The translations under genes were made by a program, and so were the position numbers. DNA of 21,006 nt, taken from Chitinophaga pinensis (lineage in GTDB: Bacteria > Bacteroidota > Bacteroidia > NS11-12g > UBA9320). Shown piece after piece: positions 1 through 6,605 of the stretch (its first letter is position 1; each line of letters begins with the position of its first letter). Under the pieces are notes generated by a model. The model was not told where the DNA came from. It did not search any database and worked only from the letters and a program-made list of their open reading frames with translations. The stretch spans positions 1-21,006 of the forward strand of contig CAMDCQ010000012.1 in the NCBI GenBank assembly GCA_945890595.1, in the 5' to 3' direction.

Positions 1-284
1 ATCAAGCATACCACCAAGACATCAAAACCAATGGTGCAAGCCGTAAACTAGTAGGTTTTGAAATGGTAGAACGCGGTATCCCAAGACAACATTATGAGCT
101 TGTAGATGCAAACGGAAACGTAATAGGCGAAGTAACCAGCGGAACTCAAAGCCCAACGCTAGATAAAGCAATAGGAATGGGATATGTAACTCCTGAATTT
201 GCTAAAATCGGTTCTGAAATATACGTACAAGTGCGTAATAAGAGCATTAAAGCGGTAGTAGCTAAACTACCATTTGTAGGCTAA
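1..284 (+). CDS. gcvT: Aminomethyltransferase (glycine cleavage T protein), 3' end
   Basis: The open frame (codons in phase with base 3) enters from the left edge and ends with TAA at 284, leaving about 93 C-terminal residues. The visible part has the typical GcvT ending: a KLVGFEMVERGIPR stretch, a VIGEVTSGTQSPTLDKAIGM segment and a Y(V)xPEFAKIGSEIYVQVRNK strand, closing on KLPFV. In the family this is the C-terminal beta-barrel domain. GcvT takes the aminomethyl group from lipoylated GcvH, passes the methylene to tetrahydrofolate and releases ammonia, in the cytoplasm. The catalytic N-terminal part lies outside the window and cannot be checked. It is convergent with the next gene, 19 bases away, with no obvious terminator between them. 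Confidence 0.93.
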   Translation, partial: QAYHQDIKTNGASRKLVGFEMVERGIPRQHYELVDANGNVIGEVTSGTQSPTLDKAIGMGYVTPEFAKIGSEIYVQVRNKSIKAVVAKLPFVG

Positions 285-303
285 GAACGAACAATTAGTA
301 GGT

Positions 304-939
304 TTACGCAAACTTGTGTGACCCGTCGCAATTGGGCATTCGTTTAGATAAACCGCATACACAGTCGTTTATTCCTTTACCCATTAGTATGCGATGACGA
401 TACTTTTCTATCCGTGATTCGCGGGTTTTAGTTTGCTTGGCTGATTCAAAAAACAGGGTGTAACCTCTTTTCCTTCCCGGAGTGAGAGCCTCAAATGCCT
501 TGCTAAATATACTGTCTTCTGCCAGTTTTACCTGTAATTCTTCACAATAACGTACATGTTCACTTTTTGTCTTGACCACCTTGATTCCAGCCTTTTCTAT
601 TTCTATTGCTTCAAAAACATAGGATTTTAGGGTAGCTTCTAACTCCCTAATTTCTGCCACATTGGTAAAACTAAGATACCTGACCGATTGCGAATTTTCG
701 CCGGGTGAAACCAGGAGCTGGTTGGCATCTTGCAATAGAGTTCCTTTTAAAAACGACAAAGCGCAATGTGATTTAAAACTGGCAATTATCGCCAAGTTAG
801 CGCCTTGAAAGGTGTAACACGGCTGTCTCCATTTAAGCTCTTCTTGCAATTGACAATCCAGTAAAATAGCGCGTAAAGCCTTAATCTCAGGTTGCCATCT
901 ATTCGCATTTAGGATAAACTCGTCTACTTTTGGATTCAT
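304..939 (-). CDS. YdeI/DUF1801-like protein with C-terminal CDGSH-type Fe-S motif
   Basis: A 211-residue protein. Residues 1-120 resemble the DUF1801/YdeI alpha-beta fold (start MNPKVDEFI, then a LKWRQPCYTFQG core and an AIIASFKSHCALSF strand). Residues about 150-190 carry the YdeI/OmdA-type segment LTPGRKRGYTLFFESAKQ followed by TRESRIEKY. The tail then contains C193-V-C195-G-L-S-K-R-M-P-N-C204-D-G-S-H208. This fits the CDGSH pattern C-x-C-x2-S-x3-P-x-C-D-G-S-H, whose three Cys and one His bind a [2Fe-2S] cluster in known CDGSH proteins. The cellular role is unknown; cluster binding is inferred. The ATG at 939 is preferred over a TTG at 951 because that TTG lies inside a perfect TAnnTTTG -7 box (949-956). 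The gene appears monocistronic. Confidence 0.85.
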   Translation of the reverse strand: MNPKVDEFILNANRWQPEIKALRAILLDCQLQEELKWRQPCYTFQGANLAIIASFKSHCALSFLKGTLLQDANQLLVSPGENSQSVRYLSFTNVAEIRELEATLKSYVFEAIEIEKAGIKVVKTKSEHVRYCEELQVKLAEDSIFSKAFEALTPGRKRGYTLFFESAKQTKTRESRIEKYRHRILMGKGINDCVCGLSKRMPNCDGSHKFA

Positions 940-948
940 TGATTGATT

Positions 949-956
949 CAAATTTA
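949..956 (-). promoter_or_regulatory. Putative -7 promoter element for the YdeI-like gene
   Basis: On the minus strand this reads TAAATTTG, a full match to the Bacteroidota -7 consensus TAnnTTTG. It ends 9 nt before the ATG at 939, implying a very short leader. I saw no clear -33 TTG at the best distance. Confidence 0.4.
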
Positions 957-1012
957 AGAGGTAATTCTGCTTTTTGATGGGAAAATAGCACCCGAAAATG
1001 AAAAAAAAGATG

Positions 1013-1020
1013 TTGCTTTG
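1013..1020 (+). promoter_or_regulatory. Putative -7 promoter element for gpsA
   Basis: TTGCTTTG matches TAnnTTTG at five of six fixed positions and ends 6 nt before the gpsA ATG at 1027. The -33 partner is unclear. Confidence 0.3.
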
Positions 1021-1026
1021 ACCCTG

Positions 1027-2019
1027 ATGAATAAAATCCTAGTCATGGGAAGCGGTAGTTGGGGTACTGCACTGGTAAAAATTTTGCTGGAAGACCCCAA
1101 TATGCACGTAGATTGGTGGGTACGCAGTGCTGATATGGCTGCTGCTATTAACACCAATGGACGCAATCCCAAATATTTACGCTCGGTAAAATTTGACCTT
1201 AAAAGACTGCACGTAAGTACCCATGCAGAAGAACTCATAGATCAAAATGATCATATTCTACTGGTAACTCCTTCTGCTTTCGTGTTTGATTTACTTGATC
1301 CTATTGATGCAGCAAAATTTAAAGACAAGACTGTCATTTCGGCTATTAAAGGAGTTATTCCGCACACCAAGCAAATCATAGCCGATTACTTGATCAATGT
1401 TAAAGGGGTTAAAACTAAAAACTTCTTGGTAATAACAGGACCTTGCCACGCTGAAGAAGTTGCACAAGAGAAACTAAGCTACCTAACCGTAGCGAGTAAA
1501 AGTAGAAAACAACGTGAGAAAATAGCCGAAGCACTAAGTTGCTCCTTTATACGCGTGACCCAAACCGATGATATTTATGGGACAGAGATTACCGCGGTAC
1601 TCAAAAATGTATACGCTATCGCAGCAGGAATGTGCCATAGCTTAGGATATGGAGATAATTTTCAAGCGGTACTTATGAGTAACGCTATTCGCGAAATAAA
1701 AAAATTCATTAAAGCGTATTATCCCATTAAGCGAGATACCAATAAATCTGCATATCTTGGTGATTTATTGGTTACAGGATATTCGCAATACAGCCGTAAC
1801 CGAACGCTAGGCGCTATGCTAGGCAAAGGTTACTCGGTAAAATCTGCCCTGATGGAAATGCAAATGATTGCAGAAGGATATTATGCTGCCGATAGTATAC
1901 ATCAACTCAATGAAGAACTAGGTGTATCTATGCCTATACTCGACTTTGTGTACGGTGTAATTTACGAAAACAAAAATGTGAAGGAAGAAGCCAGTAAACT
2001 AACCACACTATTAAATTAA
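1027..2019 (+). CDS. gpsA: Glycerol-3-phosphate dehydrogenase [NAD(P)+]
   Basis: A 330-residue cytoplasmic enzyme that interconverts dihydroxyacetone phosphate and sn-glycerol 3-phosphate, supplying the backbone for phospholipids. The N terminus (MNKILVMGSGSWGTALVKIL) carries the GxGxxG-type dinucleotide-binding loop. Later come the GPCHAEEVAQEK segment, the KNVYAIAAGMCHSLGYGDNF block containing the catalytic-domain Lys, and the DLLVTGYSQYSRNRTLG substrate-binding block. Length and motif order are normal for the Bacteroidota form of GpsA. The frame is open to a TTG at 1018, but the ATG at 1027 gives the usual GpsA N terminus and follows a -7-like box by 6 nt. The next gene starts 3 nt after its stop, so the two are probably co-transcribed. 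Confidence 0.95.
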   Translation: MNKILVMGSGSWGTALVKILLEDPNMHVDWWVRSADMAAAINTNGRNPKYLRSVKFDLKRLHVSTHAEELIDQNDHILLVTPSAFVFDLLDPIDAAKFKDKTVISAIKGVIPHTKQIIADYLINVKGVKTKNFLVITGPCHAEEVAQEKLSYLTVASKSRKQREKIAEALSCSFIRVTQTDDIYGTEITAVLKNVYAIAAGMCHSLGYGDNFQAVLMSNAIREIKKFIKAYYPIKRDTNKSAYLGDLLVTGYSQYSRNRTLGAMLGKGYSVKSALMEMQMIAEGYYAADSIHQLNEELGVSMPILDFVYGVIYENKNVKEEASKLTTLLN

Positions 2020-2022
2020 GTT

Positions 2023-2517
2023 ATGAAAAAGTTTTTAGTCAGTCTTATTTATATTTCACTAGCCACCTTAGTCATGGCATACCTGTTTAAAGTGATGCGT
2101 TGGCCAGGACTAGGCGAGGTGAATATCGGCTTGTTTTGGTTGCATATTGGAGCGTATTTGGGCTATGCTGCAATGGTTCCTGACAAAGATTCTCGCATCC
2201 TATTTCCGATGGGTTTTCTGGTCTTTCTCCTTATTTTAAGCACGGCTGAGATTGGTATATCCAACTCTTTTGCCATTGTTGGATTAATTGTGATTTATGT
2301 GGGTTATCATATTGCCATGCCTACCTATTTGGGTAAATCTGAGATACCTTTTATACAAAAAGGAGGAATTGTAGGCTTGGTACTTTTAATGATTGGCGTT
2401 GTATTTAAAGAAATGCATTGGCCTAGACCAGATCTCTTCTTTATAATTGGTTGCGGTACAACCTCTTTTATGCTATTGCTTGCAGGATTAACCAAGGGTT
2501 TGGTGAGGCAAAAATAA
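2023..2517 (+). CDS. Six-helix membrane protein with two GldL-like motifs
   Basis: A 164-residue, very hydrophobic protein with about six predicted membrane helices (near residues 5-22, 35-53, 59-78, 83-99, 116-132 and 138-157). The end of helix 1 carries FKVMRWPG (22-29) and the end of helix 5 carries FKEMHWPR (128-135). This (F/L)K(I/x)(M/x)HWPG signature resembles the end of the first helix of GldL, an inner-membrane subunit of the gliding/T9SS motor, and of related Bacteroidota membrane proteins. It has no cytoplasmic GldL tail, so it is not GldL itself. It begins 3 nt after gpsA. Its last codons overlap the U-tract of a terminator that serves the opposite strand. Function unknown; calling it GldL-related rests only on the motif. 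Confidence 0.8.
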   Translation: MKKFLVSLIYISLATLVMAYLFKVMRWPGLGEVNIGLFWLHIGAYLGYAAMVPDKDSRILFPMGFLVFLLILSTAEIGISNSFAIVGLIVIYVGYHIAMPTYLGKSEIPFIQKGGIVGLVLLMIGVVFKEMHWPRPDLFFIIGCGTTSFMLLLAGLTKGLVRQK

Positions 2518-2552
2518 AAAAGCCTCCCAGCATTCATCGTGCTTAGGAGGCT
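2512..2552 (-). terminator. Intrinsic terminator of the rhodanese/HMA/YgaP-like unit
   Basis: On the minus strand, AGCCTCC (2552-2546) pairs with GGAGGCT (2527-2521). An inner AGCA/TGCT stem (2543-2540 with 2532-2529) surrounds a 7-nt loop. The stem is followed directly by TTTTTTATTTTT. This is a textbook intrinsic terminator, 25 nt after the rhodanese stop codon. On the plus strand no T-run follows the stem, so it should work well in one direction only. Confidence 0.85.
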
Positions 2553-2576
2553 CTAACCATAAAAAAATTAAATCTA

Positions 2577-2858
2577 CTAAGACGTTTGACTCATTGCATA
2601 ATCAACGTCCATCCAGCCACCGCCGTTAAAACACTCAATTCCTTGGCTTTGTAAAAAGCCTGTCGCTTGACCACTTCTGCCTCCGCTTAAGCAACAAAGT
2701 ACTATCGGTGCTTCGATGTTTTTAAACTCAGCAATTCGCTCAGGCACTTCGTTCAATGGAATATTAATGGAACCCGAAACGTTTCCACTCCTAAATTCAT
2801 CCTCAGAGCGCACATCTACAACTTGCGCTCCATTTTTTAATAATTCTTGTATTGTCAT
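2577..2858 (-). CDS. Single-domain rhodanese-like sulfurtransferase
   Basis: A 93-residue, one-domain rhodanese (PspE/GlpE/YgaP-N size). It has the VVDVRSEDEF motif at residues 13-22, the SGSINIPLNEV segment, and a six-residue active loop C56-L-S-G-G-R61. C56 is the expected persulfide-carrying cysteine; C55 precedes it. It ends with the common NGGGWMDV pattern. Without a signal peptide it should be cytoplasmic. It lies 48 nt after the HMA gene and ends just before a strong terminator, so it is the last gene of a three-gene unit. In YgaP of E. coli a rhodanese domain is fused to the same kind of membrane hairpin that is encoded at the head of this unit. Donor and acceptor of sulfur are unknown. 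Confidence 0.92.
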   Translation of the reverse strand: MTIQELLKNGAQVVDVRSEDEFRSGNVSGSINIPLNEVPERIAEFKNIEAPIVLCCLSGGRSGQATGFLQSQGIECFNGGGWMDVDYAMSQTS

Positions 2859-2906
2859 TTTTCTTAATTGTTGTTGTTTTTCTTTGTTTGACTGTAAGCT
2901 AAATCA

Positions 2907-3176
2907 CTAACTCACCTTACCTATCCTGCAATTCGCATAACTCTTAGCCTTCATAAGTAAACCATTTTCAGCAGTAGCTTCTGGATAACCCATTGCACTT
3001 AATTTGGTGATTATGTGCTCTCTCACGTTGTCCTCTTTGTAATCTACGTTTATAGTCCCTTCATCTATATTTACTTCTGTCGTGTAAACACCTTCAATCC
3101 CATTGATCTTGGCAGTAATACTCGTAGCGCAACCGTTGCACTTCATATTGGCGATGTGTAGTTTTTCAGAAATCAT
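2907..3176 (-). CDS. Heavy-metal-associated (HMA) domain protein
   Basis: An 89-residue protein with an HMA/CopZ-like fold: M11-K-C13-N-G-C16 is the MxCxxC soft-metal site, followed by the SITAKINGIEGV helix, a TINVDY strand and an AMGYPEA end. The family binds Cu(I) or similar soft metals and passes them to ATPases or regulators. The C-terminal extension (about 20 residues, with one more Cys) is not recognisable. The start chosen here forms an ATGA overlap with the stop of the upstream YgaP-like gene, suggesting translational coupling. An ATG at 3188 in the same frame is an alternative and would add four residues. No metal ATPase or metal-responsive regulator lies next to it. Confidence 0.85.
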   Translation of the reverse strand: MISEKLHIANMKCNGCATSITAKINGIEGVYTTEVNIDEGTINVDYKEDNVREHIITKLSAMGYPEATAENGLLMKAKSYANCRIGKVS

Positions 3177-3376
3177 TTGGTTTGACATGTATTTATTCCC
3201 AACATATTGTAAAGCGGACAAAAGTTTACAAAACTTGTTGCTGCAAAAATGACTGCGACTACACCTAACGCCATTGCGAGCGTACCCTCAATCACATTGG
3301 TTACATAAAGCACTGCTATAAGTGTCGCCATACTTAGCCGAATAATCCTATCGGTATATCCCATATTTTTTTTCAT
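3173..3376 (-). CDS. DUF2892/YgaP-like transmembrane protein
   Basis: A 67-residue protein starting MKKNMGYTDRIIRL, followed by two hydrophobic segments (about 16-34 and 33-50) separated by an EGTLA turn, then the SFVNFCPLYNMLGINTC ending. This order (basic start, D/R pair, two helices, FCPLY and a terminal GxxTC) is the DUF2892 family, which also forms the membrane half of YgaP, a rhodanese of E. coli. It is expected in the inner membrane. It is the first gene of the unit continuing with HMA (ATGA overlap) and rhodanese. A -7-like box, CACCTTTG, sits 4 nt upstream of its ATG. The two cysteines near the C terminus (FCPL and NTC) are family features. Confidence 0.92.
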   Translation of the reverse strand: MKKNMGYTDRIIRLSMATLIAVLYVTNVIEGTLAMALGVVAVIFAATSFVNFCPLYNMLGINTCQTK

Positions 3377-3380
3377 AGCA

Positions 3381-3388
3381 CAAAGGTG
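3381..3388 (-). promoter_or_regulatory. Putative -7 element for the YgaP-like/HMA/rhodanese unit
   Basis: The minus strand reads CACCTTTG, five of six fixed positions of TAnnTTTG, ending 4 nt before the ATG at 3376. This would give an essentially leaderless message. No good -33 TTG is visible. Confidence 0.3.
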
Positions 3389-3438
3389 GGCTCGCTAAAT
3401 CATATAAAAGGTGACTTCTGTTACCTTTCTCTATGAGC

Positions 3439-5169
3439 TTAATAAAGTTTAAAAACGGGTAGCCTGTTATATTCCTTTTCGTAATGCGCAGAACGCGCGT
3501 ATATCCATTCGAGTTGGGCTTCGGCATCTCCAGCAAATTGGGGTTCATTTTGCTTCTTTTGTTCAAATGCTAACCGGAGCTCGCTGTTTGCTGACAGCAT
3601 ACTTGCAGCCTTATCTTCAAAAACATAGTCGCTGTAATGCTCCTTTTGCTGTAAAATAGCATCGAAAAAATTCCAATTAAAATAACTATCAGGACTTTCC
3701 GGCTCCAGTAACTCAAGGATAAATCGGTCTTTATCTGTACCCGTTTTAATCAGGTAGTCTCCCTTTTTAAAATGCCATAAAACAGTATCCTCGACCGCTT
3801 TTGTTGTATGATGCAGGTAATGCTTTTCGTAGGGTGATTTCACTGTTTCGTAGCTCGCCATTTTATAGGCTACTACATGCAATACCGTATCGTGTTGTAA
3901 CTCTTGTAGGGTAACGCCATTCCAATGAAGTCGTTCTTCTACATCCACAAATCCTCTACGAAGTAGATAGGCTTTAGGTTTATCCTTTTGACTAGAAGGC
4001 GACATATAACCATAATAATTCATGGTTTTGTCTATGGGTTTTTGGGTATCGTAAAACAGCCTGTCTTCTCCCGTTACATCGCTTTTTTTATACCCGTATT
4101 CATATCCTTTAAAGGTGAATTTATCGGCCCTACTTTTATCTAAGGTCCAATTTATAGGCAATACTTTTGCTTGCGCTACGTAAGCCTTTTGTGCAGCACG
4201 TGTTTGTTTTAGACTTGCCGAATTTTCATTGCAAAATTCCATCGCACTCTGCAAAAAATCATAGGTAGCCTCCACCCGTTGCTTGAACGGTTTGAGCATA
4301 TGTGTTTCCGTCACAAAACCATATATATTATGCAGTGTGGTTAAACCACTACTGTACCGAGGTGAATCATAAAAAGTAGCATAATTATCCTTAAGCGGAC
4401 CACCCCAATGATTGACATAAGGCACCATTGTTTGATTTTTGGCCGTCATTTTCAAGTTCATTTCAGGAATTAGTGTAGAACGCAAGTAGGTTCCCATTGA
4501 ATTGCCTAATTTATCTGGCTGCGTAGCCAAATAGGTCATGGTATACTGATAATCTGCACCATTACTCACATGCGTTTCGATATACATATCTGGGTCCATT
4601 ACGTGTAGTAATTTGGCAAAACTTTCTGCATTGCGGCTATCGCATTTTACAAAGTCACGATTCAAATCTAAGTTTTGTGCATTTCCTCTAAAACCGTATT
4701 CCTCAGGGCCATCTTGATTGGCTCGGCTGTGGCTATTTCTGTTGAGCGCTCCTCCAATATTATAGTACGGTATACATACTACAATACAAGAGTCTAACAC
4801 CTTTTTATTACCAAAAGCGACGTCTCTAAAAAGCATCATACTGGCGTCTACCCCATCCGGCTCCCCAGGGTGTATGGCATTGTTAATGAGGATTATCGTC
4901 TTGTGGCTACCTTTAATTTTATCGAAGGAAAGTCCCTCTTTAGAAAGTGTTATTACATGCAAAGGATACCCTGCATCCGTCATCCCAAATTCTGCTATTT
5001 GTACATTTTCGGTACTTGAGGCAAGTGATTTCCACCATTGAATGCCTTCGTGGTATGAAGCTGACTGTGTGCCATTGGAGGTTTCGAAAAGGGTAACGGG
5101 TTTCTTAGTAATAGGTTTATCCCAAGAAATAAATCCTGCAACCATGACTAAAAATAAAAATTTCTTCAT
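3439..5169 (-). CDS. Secreted M14-family zinc carboxypeptidase
   Basis: A 576-residue protein with a hydrophobic N terminus (MKKFLFLVMVAGFIS), probably a Sec signal peptide, although no clean cleavage site is visible. The M14 core lies at about residues 35-310. Zinc ligands are H100 and E103 in the HPGEPDG motif and H200 in ETHVSNGADY. R171 in NLDLNRDF fits the substrate-binding arginine, and E288 in FVTETHML the general base. All key residues are present, so it should be an active metallopeptidase cutting peptides or muropeptides outside the cytoplasm. A further ~265 residues follow, with a VYLLEPES-like strand (LELLEPESPD) and FNWNFFD, typical of long Bacteroidota homologues; its role is unknown. 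It starts 62 nt upstream of the YgaP-like unit and has its own perfect -7 box. Confidence 0.9.
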   Translation of the reverse strand: MKKFLFLVMVAGFISWDKPITKKPVTLFETSNGTQSASYHEGIQWWKSLASSTENVQIAEFGMTDAGYPLHVITLSKEGLSFDKIKGSHKTIILINNAIHPGEPDGVDASMMLFRDVAFGNKKVLDSCIVVCIPYYNIGGALNRNSHSRANQDGPEEYGFRGNAQNLDLNRDFVKCDSRNAESFAKLLHVMDPDMYIETHVSNGADYQYTMTYLATQPDKLGNSMGTYLRSTLIPEMNLKMTAKNQTMVPYVNHWGGPLKDNYATFYDSPRYSSGLTTLHNIYGFVTETHMLKPFKQRVEATYDFLQSAMEFCNENSASLKQTRAAQKAYVAQAKVLPINWTLDKSRADKFTFKGYEYGYKKSDVTGEDRLFYDTQKPIDKTMNYYGYMSPSSQKDKPKAYLLRRGFVDVEERLHWNGVTLQELQHDTVLHVVAYKMASYETVKSPYEKHYLHHTTKAVEDTVLWHFKKGDYLIKTGTDKDRFILELLEPESPDSYFNWNFFDAILQQKEHYSDYVFEDKAASMLSANSELRLAFEQKKQNEPQFAGDAEAQLEWIYARSAHYEKEYNRLPVFKLY

Positions 5170-5173
5170 TCTG

Positions 5174-5181
5174 CAAAGCTA
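5174..5181 (-). promoter_or_regulatory. Putative -7 promoter element for the M14 peptidase
   Basis: The minus strand reads TAGCTTTG, a full TAnnTTTG match, ending 4 nt before the ATG at 5169. Transcription would then start on or next to the initiation codon. Confidence 0.45.
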
Positions 5182-5251
5182 GGCAATTTGAATTTTGACA
5201 GACCGTATTGCGACTTTGCGATGCAATTAGCATTTGAACAAAATTTAAACC

Positions 5252-5282
5252 TTGTAATTTGAATGCGAGTACTTGACCTTTG
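5252..5282 (+). promoter_or_regulatory. Putative -33/-7 promoter for the DUF2797 unit
   Basis: TTG (5252-5254), a 20-nt spacer and GACCTTTG (5275-5282) fit the Bacteroidota -33/-7 layout, 7 nt before the ATG at 5290. It lies back to back with the M14 peptidase promoter within about 110 bases. Confidence 0.4.
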
Positions 5283-5289
5283 CCCTGGA

Positions 5290-6105
5290 ATGCAAATCAC
5301 TGGAAATATCAGAATGATGGATACCGAACTACTCCATACGGTGCCCCAATACAAGCTCCCGATATATGATGTAATAGACTTCAAAGAGGTGGTAGATGTG
5401 AATGCCCTACTTGGTCAAACTATCCGACTAGAATTTGAAGGACATTTCAACTCTATTATCTCTGGCGAGAAAATGACGAAGTGTTTTGGTGATGGATTAA
5501 CGTATAGAGAGTTTATGGAAAGTCCTATGGCTAGTCCCAGTATCATGCGACCAGAACTGAGCCAAATACATGAAGGAATAGCACTTCGAGATTACGAATG
5601 GGAGGTAAAGCACCACTTGCAACCACATGTTGTATATATTTCACTAACAAGCAATTACAAAGTGGGCGTAACGCGCGATACCAATATGCCTTACCGCTGG
5701 ATAGACCAAGGCGCCACGCTGGCGATTGTACTTGCAGAAGTACCTTATCGCCAACTTGCAGGACTTATAGAAGTAAGCCTAAAAGAATACATTAGCGATA
5801 AAACTGCTTGGCAAAAAATGCTAAAAGGAGTTATAGACGAAACCAAAACCATAATCGAAGTACGCGACGAAATGGCTGCCCTTGTACCCAAAGAACTCTC
5901 GCATTACCTTAGCAAAACAATAGATATTACGGAAATAAATTATCCCGTGTTGGAGTTTCCCGACAAGGTAAAAAGCATGAAACTAGAAAAAGAGAAGATA
6001 ATAGAAGGTAAACTCCTGGGAATAAAAGGCCAATACCTGATACTTGACTCTGGCGTAACCAATATACGAAGTCAAACCGGGGCGCGAGTAACCATATCGT
6101 ACTAG
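5290..6105 (+). CDS. DUF2797-family protein
   Basis: A 271-residue protein that I match to DUF2797 by its start (MQITGNIRMMDTEL), the IMRPELSQIHEGI segment, the HHLQPHVVYISLTS strand and the hallmark KVGVTRxxxxPYRWIDQGA (about residues 124-142). The family is widespread but its biochemical role is not established. As I recall the family, members often have cysteines around the xPCIxxPELC segment. Here those sites are Ser (SPSIMRPELS) and the protein keeps only one Cys (C65), so metal binding by that cluster looks lost. An ATG at 5263 in frame would add nine residues, but it falls inside the likely promoter and gives an unusual N terminus, so 5290 is preferred. It heads a unit with the CYTH gene (35 nt downstream) and the hydrolase. 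Confidence 0.85.
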   Translation: MQITGNIRMMDTELLHTVPQYKLPIYDVIDFKEVVDVNALLGQTIRLEFEGHFNSIISGEKMTKCFGDGLTYREFMESPMASPSIMRPELSQIHEGIALRDYEWEVKHHLQPHVVYISLTSNYKVGVTRDTNMPYRWIDQGATLAIVLAEVPYRQLAGLIEVSLKEYISDKTAWQKMLKGVIDETKTIIEVRDEMAALVPKELSHYLSKTIDITEINYPVLEFPDKVKSMKLEKEKIIEGKLLGIKGQYLILDSGVTNIRSQTGARVTISY

Positions 6106-6140
6106 AAGATAGAAAAAATAGAGCACGTATTTCAAAATAA

Positions 6141-6605
6141 ATGGCACAAGAAATTGAACGCAAATTCCGAGTAGCAAATGATGATTGGCGAGCAATGGCA
6201 ACTAGCTCTTCTTCCCTAAAACAAGGTTACCTCAGTTCATCGGCGGAGGCTACAGTACGGGTTAGGCTTGAAGATAACCTTGGCACACTTACTATTAAAA
6301 GTAAGACCAAAGGTATCACCCGAAATGAGTTTGAATATGCTATACCAGCACAAGAGGCTAAAGAACTACTCATGCTGTGCAAGGGACCACTTATAGAGAA
6401 AATACGTTATCGCATACTTCAGGAGAATCATACGTGGGAAATCGACGTTTTTGAAGGAGACAACGATGGACTTATCATTGCCGAAATAGAATTGACTTCT
6501 GAAGACGATTATTTTGCCAAACCCCAATGGCTGGGAAAAGAAGTATCTGGAGACTCACGATATTACAACTCAAACTTAGCAACACATCCTTATGTTAACT
6601 GGTAG
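6141..6605 (+). CDS. CYTH-domain protein (triphosphate tunnel metalloenzyme family)
   Basis: A 154-residue protein covering one CYTH domain. The N terminus holds the signature E4-I-E6-R-K8 (ExExK). Tunnel residues expected from the family follow: R40 and R42 (TVRVRL), K53 and K55 (TIKSK), R89/R91, E100 and D102 (WEIDVFEG), and E115/E117 (IIAEIEL). The family cleaves or binds triphosphates with a divalent metal. Bacterial single-domain members include inorganic triphosphatases and adenylate cyclase CyaB, and sequence alone does not decide between them. It is cytoplasmic, with no signal peptide. It lies 35 nt after the DUF2797 gene, and its last 14 bases overlap the next gene, so the three are probably one transcript. 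Confidence 0.92.
   Translation: MAQEIERKFRVANDDWRAMATSSSSLKQGYLSSSAEATVRVRLEDNLGTLTIKSKTKGITRNEFEYAIPAQEAKELLMLCKGPLIEKIRYRILQENHTWEIDVFEGDNDGLIIAEIELTSEDDYFAKPQWLGKEVSGDSRYYNSNLATHPYVNW

Noticed and set aside
954..1238. Minus-strand reading frame of 94 codons over the start of gpsA
   Set aside because: Antisense to a solid gpsA gene, no family likeness, Ser/Arg-rich composition typical of a shadow frame.
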